A stretch of 64,000 nt of DNA from Curvivirga sp965219885. GTDB taxonomy: Bacteria; Pseudomonadota; Alphaproteobacteria; UBA8366; Aestuariispiraceae. Shown here piece after piece: positions 8,128 to 17,124 of this stretch; positions within the stretch are counted from its first letter, which is position 1; every line of letters starts with the position of its first letter. Under the pieces are notes generated by a model, which saw only the letters and a list, made by a program, of their open reading frames with translations, had not been told where the DNA came from and did not search any database. The stretch lies in NCBI RefSeq assembly GCF_965219885.1, contig NZ_CBDCOT010000009.1:434001-498000 (forward strand), given 5' to 3'. The translations under genes and the position numbers were made by a program.

Positions 8128-9153
8128 ATGGCAAAACTCAACTGGATATTAAGTTTTCTATTAGCAATCTCCTTCCATATCGGCTTAGGACTTTATTACA
8201 TATATAATCCAACGGTATCACAAGGTGCACGTGAGTTAGGTACTGATGGTTTTGAGGTTTCAATTTCAATGACCGCTGCACTGGCAGGCGAAGAGCCAAC
8301 GCCCCAACCAGTGGCCGAAGAAGTCGAAGAAACTGTAGAAGAAATCCAAGAGGTAGAAGAACCTGTCGAGGAAATACCTGAAGAACCGACCCCTAATCCA
8401 GTTGAAGAAGTTGTTGAGGAAGAAGTACTTGAAGAACCGATTGAAGAATTAGTTGAAGAAATCATTGAGGAAGTCGTCGAAGAAGAAATCATCGAAGAAA
8501 TTCCTGAACCAGTCATAGAAGAACCTTTGGAAGAAACAGTTGAAGAAGATTCTGTTATTTTTCCACGACCACAACTGAAGCCGATAAATGAGCCAAAATT
8601 GGATGTCGAAAAACCAATTGCTCAACCAATCAAAGTTGCTGCAGTAAAAGAGCCAATTCCTGACCCAAAACCAGTACAGCAAGAAACACTGCAAAAACAG
8701 ATTCAAAAACTGAAAACGGAAGAGCAACCCCAACCCGAAAGGGAAGCTGTAGATGCCCCTAAACCTACTATTGACAGCCAAGGTACCGCTGTAAGTAATG
8801 CCGAAATCGCGGCAAGATCTGAAACAGAAAATCGATCAGGCGGTGGCGCATTTGTTGGACAAGTCTCTCCAGAATATAAGGCGGAGCTTCGTTATTGGTT
8901 GCAACGGCATAAAGGATATCCAAAATTCTCTCGTCGTCGTAAGCAGGAAGGTACCGTTCTATTAAAATTTACAATGACGCGCGAAGGTCAAGTTCTTGAA
9001 TATCAAATTCAAAAAGGATCTGGTTATAAAAGACTTGATGAAGAAACGATTAAGATGCTTGAACGTGCACAACCCTTACCAAAATTCCCGGATGAGATTA
9101 TCGAAGATGTCAGAAGTTTCACAATCCCTATTGATTTTTCCATCTCTCAATAA
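8128..9153 (+). CDS. tonB: TonB with strongly acidic spacer
   Basis: The product is a 341-residue TonB that couples ExbB/ExbD to outer-membrane receptors. An N-terminal membrane anchor (about residues 6-27) precedes a long spacer. Instead of the usual alternating Glu-Pro/Lys-Pro repeats, residues about 55-145 are dominated by glutamate (many EEV, EEP, EEI units), with a Lys/Pro-rich part only later (about 150-215). The C-terminal TonB domain is clear (YPKFSRRRKQEGTVLLKF; then PLPKFPDEI). The unusual charge may extend the spacer or match a particular periplasm. It is last in the exb operon and ends 91 bases before fecI. Confidence 0.9.
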   Translation: MAKLNWILSFLLAISFHIGLGLYYIYNPTVSQGARELGTDGFEVSISMTAALAGEEPTPQPVAEEVEETVEEIQEVEEPVEEIPEEPTPNPVEEVVEEEVLEEPIEELVEEIIEEVVEEEIIEEIPEPVIEEPLEETVEEDSVIFPRPQLKPINEPKLDVEKPIAQPIKVAAVKEPIPDPKPVQQETLQKQIQKLKTEEQPQPEREAVDAPKPTIDSQGTAVSNAEIAARSETENRSGGGAFVGQVSPEYKAELRYWLQRHKGYPKFSRRRKQEGTVLLKFTMTREGQVLEYQIQKGSGYKRLDEETIKMLERAQPLPKFPDEIIEDVRSFTIPIDFSISQ

Positions 9154-9177
9154 TTGAATTTTATAAAATCTCTCAAT

Positions 9178-9226
9178 TTGACAGCGCCAGAAAAATTCAT
9201 ATTAATGCGACTGATAATCATTATTA
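9178..9226 (+). promoter_or_regulatory. fecI promoter with Fur box
   Basis: TTGACA at 9178-9183 and a weak TATTAA at 9200-9205 precede a Fur box (GCGACTGATAATCATTATT, 9207-9225), which matches the classic Fur consensus at about 15 of 19 positions. The box is identical at 18 of 19 positions to the one before the second fecI at 18286. Confidence 0.65.
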
Positions 9227-9244
9227 ATAAAGATTTATAAATCA

Positions 9245-9796
9245 ATGGACGCTTTCTACGGCAAAAACTTGTTCTTGGAACTTTTCACCCAGCATCAGCA
9301 GGATTTAATTCGCTATGCGACTTCAATTGTGGGTGAACGTCCTTTGGCTGAAGACGTTGTGCAAGATGCCTATATACGGCTTAGTAAATCCAAAGAAGAT
9401 TGGTATCTCAATCGCCCGACAGAAGAACCTATCGGCTATATCTACAAAACCATACGCAATATGTCGATTGATGTATATCGAAAACGCAGCAAAGAAGATG
9501 TCGGTAACGCTGAAGAAGAATTACAACAATCGCAGAAACCATTTTTACAATCCGGCATCACACCGGAAAGTGAAGTGATGGCCAGACAAGACTTACAAAT
9601 TTTACAAGATGCTTTGGATGAACTGCCTGAACGTACTAGAAAAGCTTTCGAATTATGTCGTTTTGGTGGGATGAAGCTAACAGATATTGCCGCTGAATTA
9701 GATGTCTCAGTAGGCACTGCACATAATCTAGTCAAAACAGCATTAGAGCATTGTAAATCAAGATTAAAAAATAATGTGAAAAAACTGAAAAATTAA
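9245..9796 (+). CDS. FecI-like ECF RNA polymerase sigma factor (module 1)
   Basis: The product is a 183-residue ECF sigma factor with region 2 (about 15-80, DLIRYATSIVGERPLAEDVVQDAYIR) and region 4 (about 115-170, LDELPERTRKAFELCRFGGMKLTDIAAEL). These are the only domains needed to recognise short ECF promoters. It is followed by a FecR gene and an STN-type receptor, the standard cell-surface signalling layout, in which an occupied receptor triggers FecR to release the sigma factor. Likely targets are the matching promoter motifs at 6473 (exbB) and 10884 (receptor). A Fur box covers its own promoter, so it should be made only under iron shortage. Confidence 0.92.
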   Translation: MDAFYGKNLFLELFTQHQQDLIRYATSIVGERPLAEDVVQDAYIRLSKSKEDWYLNRPTEEPIGYIYKTIRNMSIDVYRKRSKEDVGNAEEELQQSQKPFLQSGITPESEVMARQDLQILQDALDELPERTRKAFELCRFGGMKLTDIAAELDVSVGTAHNLVKTALEHCKSRLKNNVKKLKN

Positions 9797-9851
9797 CCAC
9801 TCAGATCGTTAATTACTTAGAGACTATGTGAAATAGGTCAGGATAACACGT

Positions 9852-10865
9852 GTGAATGAAATGAATGTAACTGCAAGTGATTGGCTCATCAATCTGGAAC
9901 AATTTCCAGATGACTTACAGCTACGGCAAAAATTTGATAACTGGCTTTCCCAAAGTGATGAAAATCGTCGTGATTGGGAAGAGACAATCGAAACTTGGCG
10001 CTTGCTTGGTATGACAATTCCGGCTCATCCGGAATTACTAGCAAAGACAAAAGATCCCACTTCGGGGGAAGGTGATAAAGGTCAAGGAGTATCCAATACA
10101 CATTCAGGTACCCGCGTATCCAGCATGAATGTACCTGCAAATGATAACTCGCGATCTTGGGGAAGAATCGCTATTGCGTCATGTGCAGTCTTATTCCTTG
10201 CCTTTATCACCAATATTTTTGACGGGATGAATTATATTCGCGCTGACTATTCTACACGTGCAGGCGAAATACGTGAAGTCACCCTTTCGGACGGCTCAAT
10301 TGTCACTTTAGCTCCTGAAACCGCAATTATTGCAGATATAAAGCCTAATCAACGTACAATTGAGTTATTATCCGGCACGGCATATTTTAACGTTCAACCC
10401 GATAAATCTCGCCCCTTTCAAGTACAATCACGTGATGTTGAAACAACAGTCTTAGGAACAGCTTTTGATGTAGATATGTCACAACCTAAAACGCAGATCG
10501 CTGTGTCACACGGATTAGTTAATGTTACAAAGAATGCCAACAAATCCTTCAAACTAAGCCGCGGCGACGTCTTAACTTTTGACTCAGCTGGGCAAGCTTT
10601 GCGTCAAAAAATGGATATTGAAAACATTTCAGCCTGGCGCCATGGACAACTCTACGCAAAAAACAAAGCTGCAATTGAGGTTATCTCGGATTTAGATCGC
10701 TATTTTAATGGGTGGGTTCTTATTCAATCAGAAAAACTGAAAAACAAAAAACTCACTGGTGTTTACAACCTTTCTAAACCCATTGAAGCCCTATCCATAA
10801 TTGCAGAAACATACAAAGTTAAAACCTATGAGATATCTCCATGGCTTATTGTCATTACCGACTGA
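9852..10865 (+). CDS. FecR-like inner-membrane sigma regulator (module 1)
   Basis: The product is a 337-residue FecR protein. An N-terminal cytoplasmic sigma-binding part (DWLINLEQFPDDLQLRQKFDNW, then W-rich residues) leads to one membrane helix (about 108-128). The periplasmic FecR domain (TRAGEIREVTLSDGSIVTLAP, about 140-240) and a C-terminal STN-contact region (LTGVYNLSKPIEAL, near 300) follow. It relays receptor occupancy to the sigma factor. I keep the GTG at 9852, preceded by AGGA, although the ATG at 9861 is possible. It follows fecI by 55 bases. Confidence 0.9.
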   Translation: MNEMNVTASDWLINLEQFPDDLQLRQKFDNWLSQSDENRRDWEETIETWRLLGMTIPAHPELLAKTKDPTSGEGDKGQGVSNTHSGTRVSSMNVPANDNSRSWGRIAIASCAVLFLAFITNIFDGMNYIRADYSTRAGEIREVTLSDGSIVTLAPETAIIADIKPNQRTIELLSGTAYFNVQPDKSRPFQVQSRDVETTVLGTAFDVDMSQPKTQIAVSHGLVNVTKNANKSFKLSRGDVLTFDSAGQALRQKMDIENISAWRHGQLYAKNKAAIEVISDLDRYFNGWVLIQSEKLKNKKLTGVYNLSKPIEALSIIAETYKVKTYEISPWLIVITD

Positions 10866-10883
10866 CAAAAAAAATTGAAAAAT

Positions 10884-10911
10884 TTTGAAAAAATAAAAAC
10901 ATGCTTCGTTA
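10884..10911 (+). promoter_or_regulatory. ECF (FecI-type) promoter of STN receptor
   Basis: TTTGAAAAAA, 7 bases, then ATGCTTCGTTA, matching the element at 6473-6500 in sequence and spacing. It lies just after the FecR stop codon and about 70 bases before the receptor start, as expected for a FecI-activated receptor promoter. Confidence 0.62.
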
Positions 10912-10922
10912 ATCCAATATGT

Positions 10923-10947
10923 AATGCAATTAATTATTAATAGCATT
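10923..10947. promoter_or_regulatory. 25-bp imperfect palindrome upstream of receptor
   Basis: Arms AATGCaATTAAT and ATTAATaGCATT flank one central base, with only one mismatched pair. Its AT-rich pattern resembles a Fur-type operator, and it lies directly downstream of the ECF-type promoter, in the same relative place as the palindrome before exbB. Confidence 0.45.
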
Positions 10948-10982
10948 TGATTTTGACTAATTGGACTTGCGAGTAAAAAAAT

Positions 10983-13361
10983 ATGAAATCCGCACAATTC
11001 CCCATTAATAGCCGTGGTCTTCGTATGGCTATGGTAATGACAACTGCCTTAGTTTCGACCCCGACTTTAATTCAATCTGCATATGCCGAAAGCACAGAGG
11101 TTATTGTTCAAACCGCCCAAGCTATTGAACAAATTCGTTTCAGTATCGACGAACAATCTCTCGCAGATGCATTGGTAAAATTTGGACAACAGTCTGGTGT
11201 ACAGGTATCCGTTGATAGTGACCGCGTGACAGGCCTTCGTACAAAAGGTGTCATCGGTGTAATGTCTAAGGAAAGTGCGCTTATTGAACTTCTCTCAGGT
11301 ACGGGTTTAAATTATCGAACAACCTCGAACGGCAATATCATAATTGATGAAACACTCAACTCTGATGACGCCAGTGTCACCATTACAACGCCTGTTATGG
11401 TTCAAGCGGAAAGTGATGATACTTTAATTCAGGACGGATATGTGGCCTTGGTTAGTACGATCGGTACTAAAAAAGATACACCTCTTGTCGAAGTCCCTCA
11501 AAACATCTCGGTTGTAACAGAAGGTCAGATGGATGAGCGTGCACCCCGTACGATCAATGAAGCTATGGCCTATGTACCTGGCGTGAACAACAGTTCCTAT
11601 GGTTTTGATACACGATATGATGCTTTTTTCATTCGTGGTTTTGATGGGGCCTATAACGCTGTATTCCGTGATGGACTACGCCAATATGGTGGATCCTCTG
11701 CCCTTTATAAATCTGAACCTTACGGTTTGGAGGGTATTGAAATTCTTAAAGGTCCTTCCTCTGCACTTTATGGTGCCAGTTCCTCTGGTGGTCTTGCCAA
11801 TCAGGTAACAAAACGTCCAACCGAAGATCCATTGCGAGAGGTTGAGTTTCTCGTAGGTAGTCACAACCGGGCCCAAGCGAGTTTCGATGTCTCTGACAGT
11901 CTAACTGAAGAAGGTGAAGTGAAATTCCGTGTCACTGGATTAACTCGTGATGCAGACACAGAGCTTACAGATTACGCAGATGATCGTGATTATATTGCGC
12001 CAACCATCAGCTTCGAAATCACAGATGATACTAAAATTACGTTACTATCAGAATATATGAAATCCCTAACCGGAGGTACAGCCGCTTATTACAACGAAAA
12101 TGGGCGAATTACAGATCTCTATGGTGGTGAAGATGGTTACAATGACTTTAATCAGCGCCAATATCGCCTCGGATATGAATTAGAACATCGTTTCAACGAT
12201 ATGTTTACCCTGCGTCAGAATGTTCGATATACGGATATCGATATCGATCTGGAATATGCATATTGGTATGATAATTCCGGTACTTTGGCGCGTGCGGCAG
12301 GCCGTGCCCTTGAAACCCAGCATGCTTTAGTTGCCGATACTCACTTAGTTTCCAAAGTTGCAACTGGTAATATTCGCCATACCGTCACAAGCGGATTAGA
12401 TTATGGAAAATCCCGCTATGCTCAAGATCTTGTGCGCTTCGCAGCCATACCAACATTCGGCTCCACCGTCGACATGACGAACGCAACCAAAGAACGTCAA
12501 AAACAAGAGCAAGTTGGCGTTTATGTGCATGACCAGATGGAATTAAACGATTGGCGCTTCACATTGGGCGGCCGTTATGATCGATTGGATTCTACCACTC
12601 ATAATTCAACTGCCGAGACAAAGCAGGACGATTCAGAGTTCTCTCATCAACTTGGTCTCTCTTATGTCTTTGAAAGCGGCTTTGTTCCATTTGCAAACTA
12701 TTCCACATCTTTCACACCCAATACAGGCACGCTAATCGATGGCTCTGCCGCTAGTCCTACAACCGGCGAGCAAATTGAAGTTGGTTTGAAATATGAATTC
12801 CCTGATCGTAATGCGATGATAACAACTTCATTATTCCATATCGATCAAGAAGACGGCGTTGTCTTTGATTCTGCATCAGGTATCAACCGACAAGTCCAAC
12901 AAGACATGCGTTCTCAAGGCTTTGAAATTGAAGCTGTTGCAAGCTTGGTTGAAGGTTGGAGCGTAAATGCATCTTATGCATATACAGACACTGAAATCCA
13001 AAATGGGGCACAAGGTACTTCAGGCAAGCAGGTTTCCGGTGTACCTGAACATACATTCTCTCTCTACAATGACTACACTTTCCAAAAAACTGCGCTTCGG
13101 GGTTTCGGTGCAGGTGCCGGCATTCGTTTCTTTGGTGAAAGTTTCGGAAATGACACCAACACCTTTGAAAATAGCTCTCGTTACTTTGTTGATGCCGCAG
13201 TTCATTACGATCTAGGTGAAGCAAACAAAGAAATGGAAGGTATGAAGGTCCAACTAAACGTTACTAACTTGTTCGATCAAACTCGTGAAATCTGTAAAGC
13301 AGGCTACTGCTATCGTGATGAAGGTATGAATGTGATGGCAAGTATGCGTTATCGCTTCTAG
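10983..13361 (+). CDS. TonB-dependent siderophore receptor with STN signalling domain (FhuA/FoxA-like)
   Basis: The product is a 792-residue outer-membrane receptor and transducer. It has a signal peptide (cut near SAYAES, about 36), an STN domain (about 52-120, FSIDEQSLADALVKFGQQSG), a plug (about 165-280, VPQNISVVTEGQMDERAPRT) and a barrel ending YRF. The C-terminal part has the disulphide-like ICKAGYCYRDEGMNV pattern of hydroxamate receptors such as FhuA and FoxA. The STN domain should contact the FecR at 9852. Three downstream genes are an FhuCDB-type importer in the fhuACDB order, starting 7 bases after this stop, so a hydroxamate siderophore is the most likely ligand. Confidence 0.93.
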   Translation: MKSAQFPINSRGLRMAMVMTTALVSTPTLIQSAYAESTEVIVQTAQAIEQIRFSIDEQSLADALVKFGQQSGVQVSVDSDRVTGLRTKGVIGVMSKESALIELLSGTGLNYRTTSNGNIIIDETLNSDDASVTITTPVMVQAESDDTLIQDGYVALVSTIGTKKDTPLVEVPQNISVVTEGQMDERAPRTINEAMAYVPGVNNSSYGFDTRYDAFFIRGFDGAYNAVFRDGLRQYGGSSALYKSEPYGLEGIEILKGPSSALYGASSSGGLANQVTKRPTEDPLREVEFLVGSHNRAQASFDVSDSLTEEGEVKFRVTGLTRDADTELTDYADDRDYIAPTISFEITDDTKITLLSEYMKSLTGGTAAYYNENGRITDLYGGEDGYNDFNQRQYRLGYELEHRFNDMFTLRQNVRYTDIDIDLEYAYWYDNSGTLARAAGRALETQHALVADTHLVSKVATGNIRHTVTSGLDYGKSRYAQDLVRFAAIPTFGSTVDMTNATKERQKQEQVGVYVHDQMELNDWRFTLGGRYDRLDSTTHNSTAETKQDDSEFSHQLGLSYVFESGFVPFANYSTSFTPNTGTLIDGSAASPTTGEQIEVGLKYEFPDRNAMITTSLFHIDQEDGVVFDSASGINRQVQQDMRSQGFEIEAVASLVEGWSVNASYAYTDTEIQNGAQGTSGKQVSGVPEHTFSLYNDYTFQKTALRGFGAGAGIRFFGESFGNDTNTFENSSRYFVDAAVHYDLGEANKEMEGMKVQLNVTNLFDQTREICKAGYCYRDEGMNVMASMRYRF

Positions 13362-13368
13362 GGACATT

Positions 13369-14172
13369 ATGACTGAACTTAAAAACAATATGGGTGAGAA
13401 ATCCCTATTTGCCAGCCGCGAAATTTCTTTCGCGGCTGGTACTCGTGAAATCCTAAAACCTTTAGATCTTAGATTAGATACCGGTCTAATTTATGGCCTG
13501 ATTGGACATAATGGATCAGGGAAATCAACGTTATTAAAGATCCTAGCAAAACAACTGAATGCCACCGCTGGAGATATCTTATTAAAAGGTCGATCTCTAG
13601 CTAGCTGGTCCGTAAAAGAATTCTCGCGTCATGTCGCCTATCTTCCACAAGATATTCCGCCAATCGCGAATTTAACCGTCAGAGAACTTGTATCTCATGG
13701 CCGTTATCCATGGCATGGCGCTTTTCTTGGGTTAAGTGATGAGGACAATTCATATGTAAATGATGCCTTAACATTAACCAATCTCAATCATATGCAAGAT
13801 CGCATGGTAAACAATCTATCAGGTGGCGAAAGACAGCGCGTATGGTTAGCCATGCTCATTGCACAAAACACCTCTTGCCTGCTCCTTGATGAACCTATTT
13901 CTGCGTTAGATGTCTCACATCAAATGGATGTCATGGAGCTAATCAAAGATCTAAGTCAGAAAAAAAACTTATCGGTCATTATGGTTTTGCATGACGTCAA
14001 TATAGCTGCCCGGTTCTGTGATCGTATCCTTGCGCTGCGAGAAGGCGCATTAATCGCAGATCGCAAATCAGAAGATTTAATGAATCCTGAATTGTTAAAA
14101 GAAATCTTCAACATGGATATGCAGGTTATCGATCATCCTTCCGGAAAAGGGAGAGTCGCCCTTGTCGATTAA
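13369..14172 (+). CDS. FhuC-like ABC ATPase
   Basis: The product is a 267-residue ATPase of the FhuC/FepC family. It has Walker A GHNGSGKST (about 47-55), Q-loop YLPQDIP, signature LSGGERQR, Walker B CLLLDEPISALD and the switch histidine in MVLHDVN. The family-specific RYPWHG motif (VSHGRYPWHGAF) is typical of hydroxamate and catecholate importers. An AGGGA ribosome site spans the gap after the receptor gene. The end of the gene overlaps the binding-protein start at 14162. It should power the fused permease at 15076. Confidence 0.93.
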   Translation: MTELKNNMGEKSLFASREISFAAGTREILKPLDLRLDTGLIYGLIGHNGSGKSTLLKILAKQLNATAGDILLKGRSLASWSVKEFSRHVAYLPQDIPPIANLTVRELVSHGRYPWHGAFLGLSDEDNSYVNDALTLTNLNHMQDRMVNNLSGGERQRVWLAMLIAQNTSCLLLDEPISALDVSHQMDVMELIKDLSQKKNLSVIMVLHDVNIAARFCDRILALREGALIADRKSEDLMNPELLKEIFNMDMQVIDHPSGKGRVALVD

Positions 14173-15079
14173 TTTCTTTGAAACCCGACGTGATCTTTTG
14201 AAAAAGATGATCTGTGTTTCGTCCGCATCACTTTTACCTACCCTATTAAGTAACCAAGTATCACACGCAGCAGAAACCTCTCCAAGGATTATCTCTCTCG
14301 ATTATGGTGTTTCAACGACACTGATTGCCCTTGGTAGTTACCCTGTCGGTATTGCTTCTGCGGATCATTGGGATCGTTGGGTCAAAGAACCTGTCTTGCC
14401 AGATACAATTGCTGATATTGGTCATGATCTAGTGGTAAACAAAGAAGTTATCGCTGCTCTGAAGCCTGATCTGATATTTTTAACTCCCTATACAATGGCA
14501 CATCAGGCAACACTTGAAAAATTGGCCGATACAGAAATTATTTCTGTGTATCAAGAAGGTACACAGCCGATGGATCGATCTTTCATTGAAACCCAGCGCA
14601 TTGCTGAAGTCATCGGTGTACCGGAAAAAGGTGCCGCCTATATCGAAAAGGTAAAAACCAAATTAGATTTGGCGAAACAACTTGTTTCTAAACTTTCCCT
14701 TCCACCAATCACCATGGTTAATTTCATGGATGCCCGCCATGTAAGAGTATTTGGTGCCAACAGTCTTTATCAAAATGTTATGGATTACATCGGCCTAGAA
14801 AATGGTTGGAAAGGCGAAACCAATTATTGGGGCTTTAGAACAATTGGTTTAGAGGATCTCGCCATTAGTTCACAGGGCGATATGGATCTCATTGTATTCG
14901 AGCCTGTCGTTGAAGATATCCGACCGACGCTTGCGAATAGCCCATTATGGAAAGATCTACCCGTTGTGAAGCAAAACCGTATGACCATTCTTCCTGCAGT
15001 TTTGATGTTTGGCATGCTTCCATCTGTTGAACGCTTTATTGATATCGTCCTTGGCCATTTAGAGGCAAAATACAAATGA
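14162..15079 (+). CDS. FhuD-like siderophore-binding protein with Tat-type signal
   Basis: The product is a 305-residue periplasmic binding protein of the FhuD class. It starts with a TTG codon backed by AAGGGAGAG about 7-8 bases upstream. This start is needed to keep the twin-arginine motif (TRRDLLKK, residues 8-15) before a hydrophobic stretch and a cut near SHAAE. The mature part reads PRIISLDYGVSTTLIALG, as in FhuD, and contains DHWDRWVKEP. Export through Tat implies folding before transport. The gene overlaps the ATPase by 11 bases and the permease by 4 bases (ATGA), so the three are translationally coupled. Confidence 0.9.
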   Translation: MSINFFETRRDLLKKMICVSSASLLPTLLSNQVSHAAETSPRIISLDYGVSTTLIALGSYPVGIASADHWDRWVKEPVLPDTIADIGHDLVVNKEVIAALKPDLIFLTPYTMAHQATLEKLADTEIISVYQEGTQPMDRSFIETQRIAEVIGVPEKGAAYIEKVKTKLDLAKQLVSKLSLPPITMVNFMDARHVRVFGANSLYQNVMDYIGLENGWKGETNYWGFRTIGLEDLAISSQGDMDLIVFEPVVEDIRPTLANSPLWKDLPVVKQNRMTILPAVLMFGMLPSVERFIDIVLGHLEAKYK

Positions 15080-17124
15080 CATCTCTTGCCCAAAATTCCT
15101 TTTCAAAAAACTTGAACCCTCTTATTGCATTAGCACTCTTTGGAGCGTCTGCAGGCTTAACCTATTTACTTATGGGATATGATTTAGCTCGTCTTGATTT
15201 ATCCCTTCAGAATTACGATACCCGCCAAATGGTGTTGATTTATTCAAGCCTCCCCAGACTTGTAACAGCACTTGTATGCGGTGCAGCCTTGGCTGTTGCA
15301 GGTGCAATATTACAACAGGTTTTACGCAATCCACTCGCATCACCTACCACAATGGGTGTTTCAGCTGGTGCTCATCTTGCCTTGGTGCTTGCAACCTTAT
15401 TTGCACCATCTCTATTAGAGTATGGTCGTCAACCTATTGCGCTTGTCGGTGGATTACTATCTGCCTGTATAGTATTTGGCTTTGTCATGCGGCGCGGTTT
15501 CTCGCCTGTTTCTATGGTGCTCGCGGGATTAATGACAAGCCTCTATTGCGGTGCTTTGGCAACATTACTTATTCTTTTAAACGATAGATATCTTATTAGT
15601 CTTTTCATTTGGGGGGCTGGTTCCCTCTCTCAACAAGACTGGTCCTTGGTCTCTAATCTCTTACCTCAAGTCGCTATTTTAAGTGTTATTTTAATCTTTC
15701 TGGCCCGACCAATGAGCCTTTTGGTGATGGGGGATTCAAGTGCTAAATCACTCGGCCTTAATCCAAATGCTTTGCGTATCCTTTGTGTCGTTGTGGCCAT
15801 TGCTTTATCCGCAGTGGTGACCAGTAATGTAGGTGTCATCGGGTTCATTGGCCTTATCGCCCCGACAATAGCAAGACTATCAGGTGCCAGACGCACCGTA
15901 AGTCATCTAATCTGGTCCGCGATCTTTGGTGCATTGATTTTATGGTTTACAGACAGTGTTATCCAATATCTTGCGGGTAGTTTAAAAGAGTTTGTACCAA
16001 CAGGTGCCGTTACAGCCTTATTTGGCTCTCCACTTCTGCTCTTACTTATTCCGCGTTTAAAAATGGTGGTAGAAAATGTTCAAGATCGTAACTTCAGCTC
16101 ATATCAACGCCAATTGTCTACGATCTATCTTGTAACCCTATTTTCTATTCTTGGTGCCATTCTATTCATTGCGCTCACAATCGGAAGAACACCATCAGCG
16201 GATTGGAACTTTATCTGGTTCAACGACTGGGCCTTTATTCAAGAATGGCGTTTGCCACGTGTTTTATCTGCCTTTGGTGCAGGCGTTATGCTGGCACTTG
16301 CGGGCAGTTTACTACAACGTTTAAGTAACAATGAAATGGCCAGTCCGGAAGTTTTGGGCATTAATGCAGGTGCTATGATCGGCATTTGCATCGGCCTCTT
16401 TGTATTTGCGTCGAGCAGCTATCTCTCCTTTATGGTCAGTGCAAGTTGTGGTGCATTTATCTTTATGCTTCTCCTTTTCGGTTTGGGAAAGAAAAACGGA
16501 TTCCAGCCGGAACGCATGGTGCTCGTCGGGATTTCTTTAGGGGCGATGCTAGATGCGTTTGTCGGTGCACTTGCTGCCACAGGGGATATTCGATCCATCC
16601 AGCTTTTACAATGGATGGCTGGATCTACTTACGGCGCAAGCATGACTTCAGCCCTCACCTGTATAACTGTTGCACTTATACTCGCAGCGCCGGTCTTTAT
16701 GGCTGGTCGCGCCATGAATTTGATGCAATTAGGGGCTGCTATCGCAGGCTCTCTTGGTCTCAAAGTCAAACAGTTAAGATTGATCATGTTTGGTTTAGCA
16801 TCCCTACTGACAGCAGGTGCAACAATCATCGTTGGGCCATTTAGTTTTATTGGATTAATGGCACCTCATATCGCTTCTGGATTAGGTTTTAAAAAAGCTG
16901 TCCCACAATTTTTTGTGGCTTGCATTGGTGGTGGTACCTTAATGGTATTTGCGGACTGGATTGGACGTGTTGCCAATCACCCGTACGAAATGCCCGCAGG
17001 CATCTTATCCGCACTTGTTGGGACACCTTTATTACTCATCTTGATGTCACGGCGTGGCACCGAAGAAGGTTTTCTTCAATCAAGCCGCTCTTTCTTTGGA
17101 TTCAAATCAAAGGCCAAGTCATAA
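15076..17124 (+). CDS. fhuB: FhuB-like fused double permease
   Basis: The product is a 682-residue permease made of two FecCD units in tandem, the architecture diagnostic of FhuB. The first unit (about 1-330) has NPLASPTTMGVSAGAHL and NVGVIGFIGLIAPTIAR. The second (about 345-665) has NEMASPEVLGINAGAMIG and GPFSFIGLMAPHIAS. About 20 membrane segments are expected. In FhuB both halves come in one chain and pair with an FhuC dimer. This supports hydroxamate siderophore import for the whole set, and contrasts with the single-unit permease at 4316. It overlaps the next gene by one base. Confidence 0.94.
   Translation: MTSLAQNSFSKNLNPLIALALFGASAGLTYLLMGYDLARLDLSLQNYDTRQMVLIYSSLPRLVTALVCGAALAVAGAILQQVLRNPLASPTTMGVSAGAHLALVLATLFAPSLLEYGRQPIALVGGLLSACIVFGFVMRRGFSPVSMVLAGLMTSLYCGALATLLILLNDRYLISLFIWGAGSLSQQDWSLVSNLLPQVAILSVILIFLARPMSLLVMGDSSAKSLGLNPNALRILCVVVAIALSAVVTSNVGVIGFIGLIAPTIARLSGARRTVSHLIWSAIFGALILWFTDSVIQYLAGSLKEFVPTGAVTALFGSPLLLLLIPRLKMVVENVQDRNFSSYQRQLSTIYLVTLFSILGAILFIALTIGRTPSADWNFIWFNDWAFIQEWRLPRVLSAFGAGVMLALAGSLLQRLSNNEMASPEVLGINAGAMIGICIGLFVFASSSYLSFMVSASCGAFIFMLLLFGLGKKNGFQPERMVLVGISLGAMLDAFVGALAATGDIRSIQLLQWMAGSTYGASMTSALTCITVALILAAPVFMAGRAMNLMQLGAAIAGSLGLKVKQLRLIMFGLASLLTAGATIIVGPFSFIGLMAPHIASGLGFKKAVPQFFVACIGGGTLMVFADWIGRVANHPYEMPAGILSALVGTPLLLILMSRRGTEEGFLQSSRSFFGFKSKAKS

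Noticed and set aside
8196..8516. Serine-rich open frame on the minus strand inside tonB
   Set aside because: It is the antisense shadow of the glutamate-rich TonB spacer (GAA/GAG read backwards gives TTC/CTC-type codons in another frame), with no ribosome site or domain.
16920..17123. N-terminal extension of the siderophore-interacting protein
   Set aside because: It lies inside fhuB in another frame. The ATG at 17124 is at the expected one-base overlap and gives a domain start typical of DUF2218-SIP fusions.
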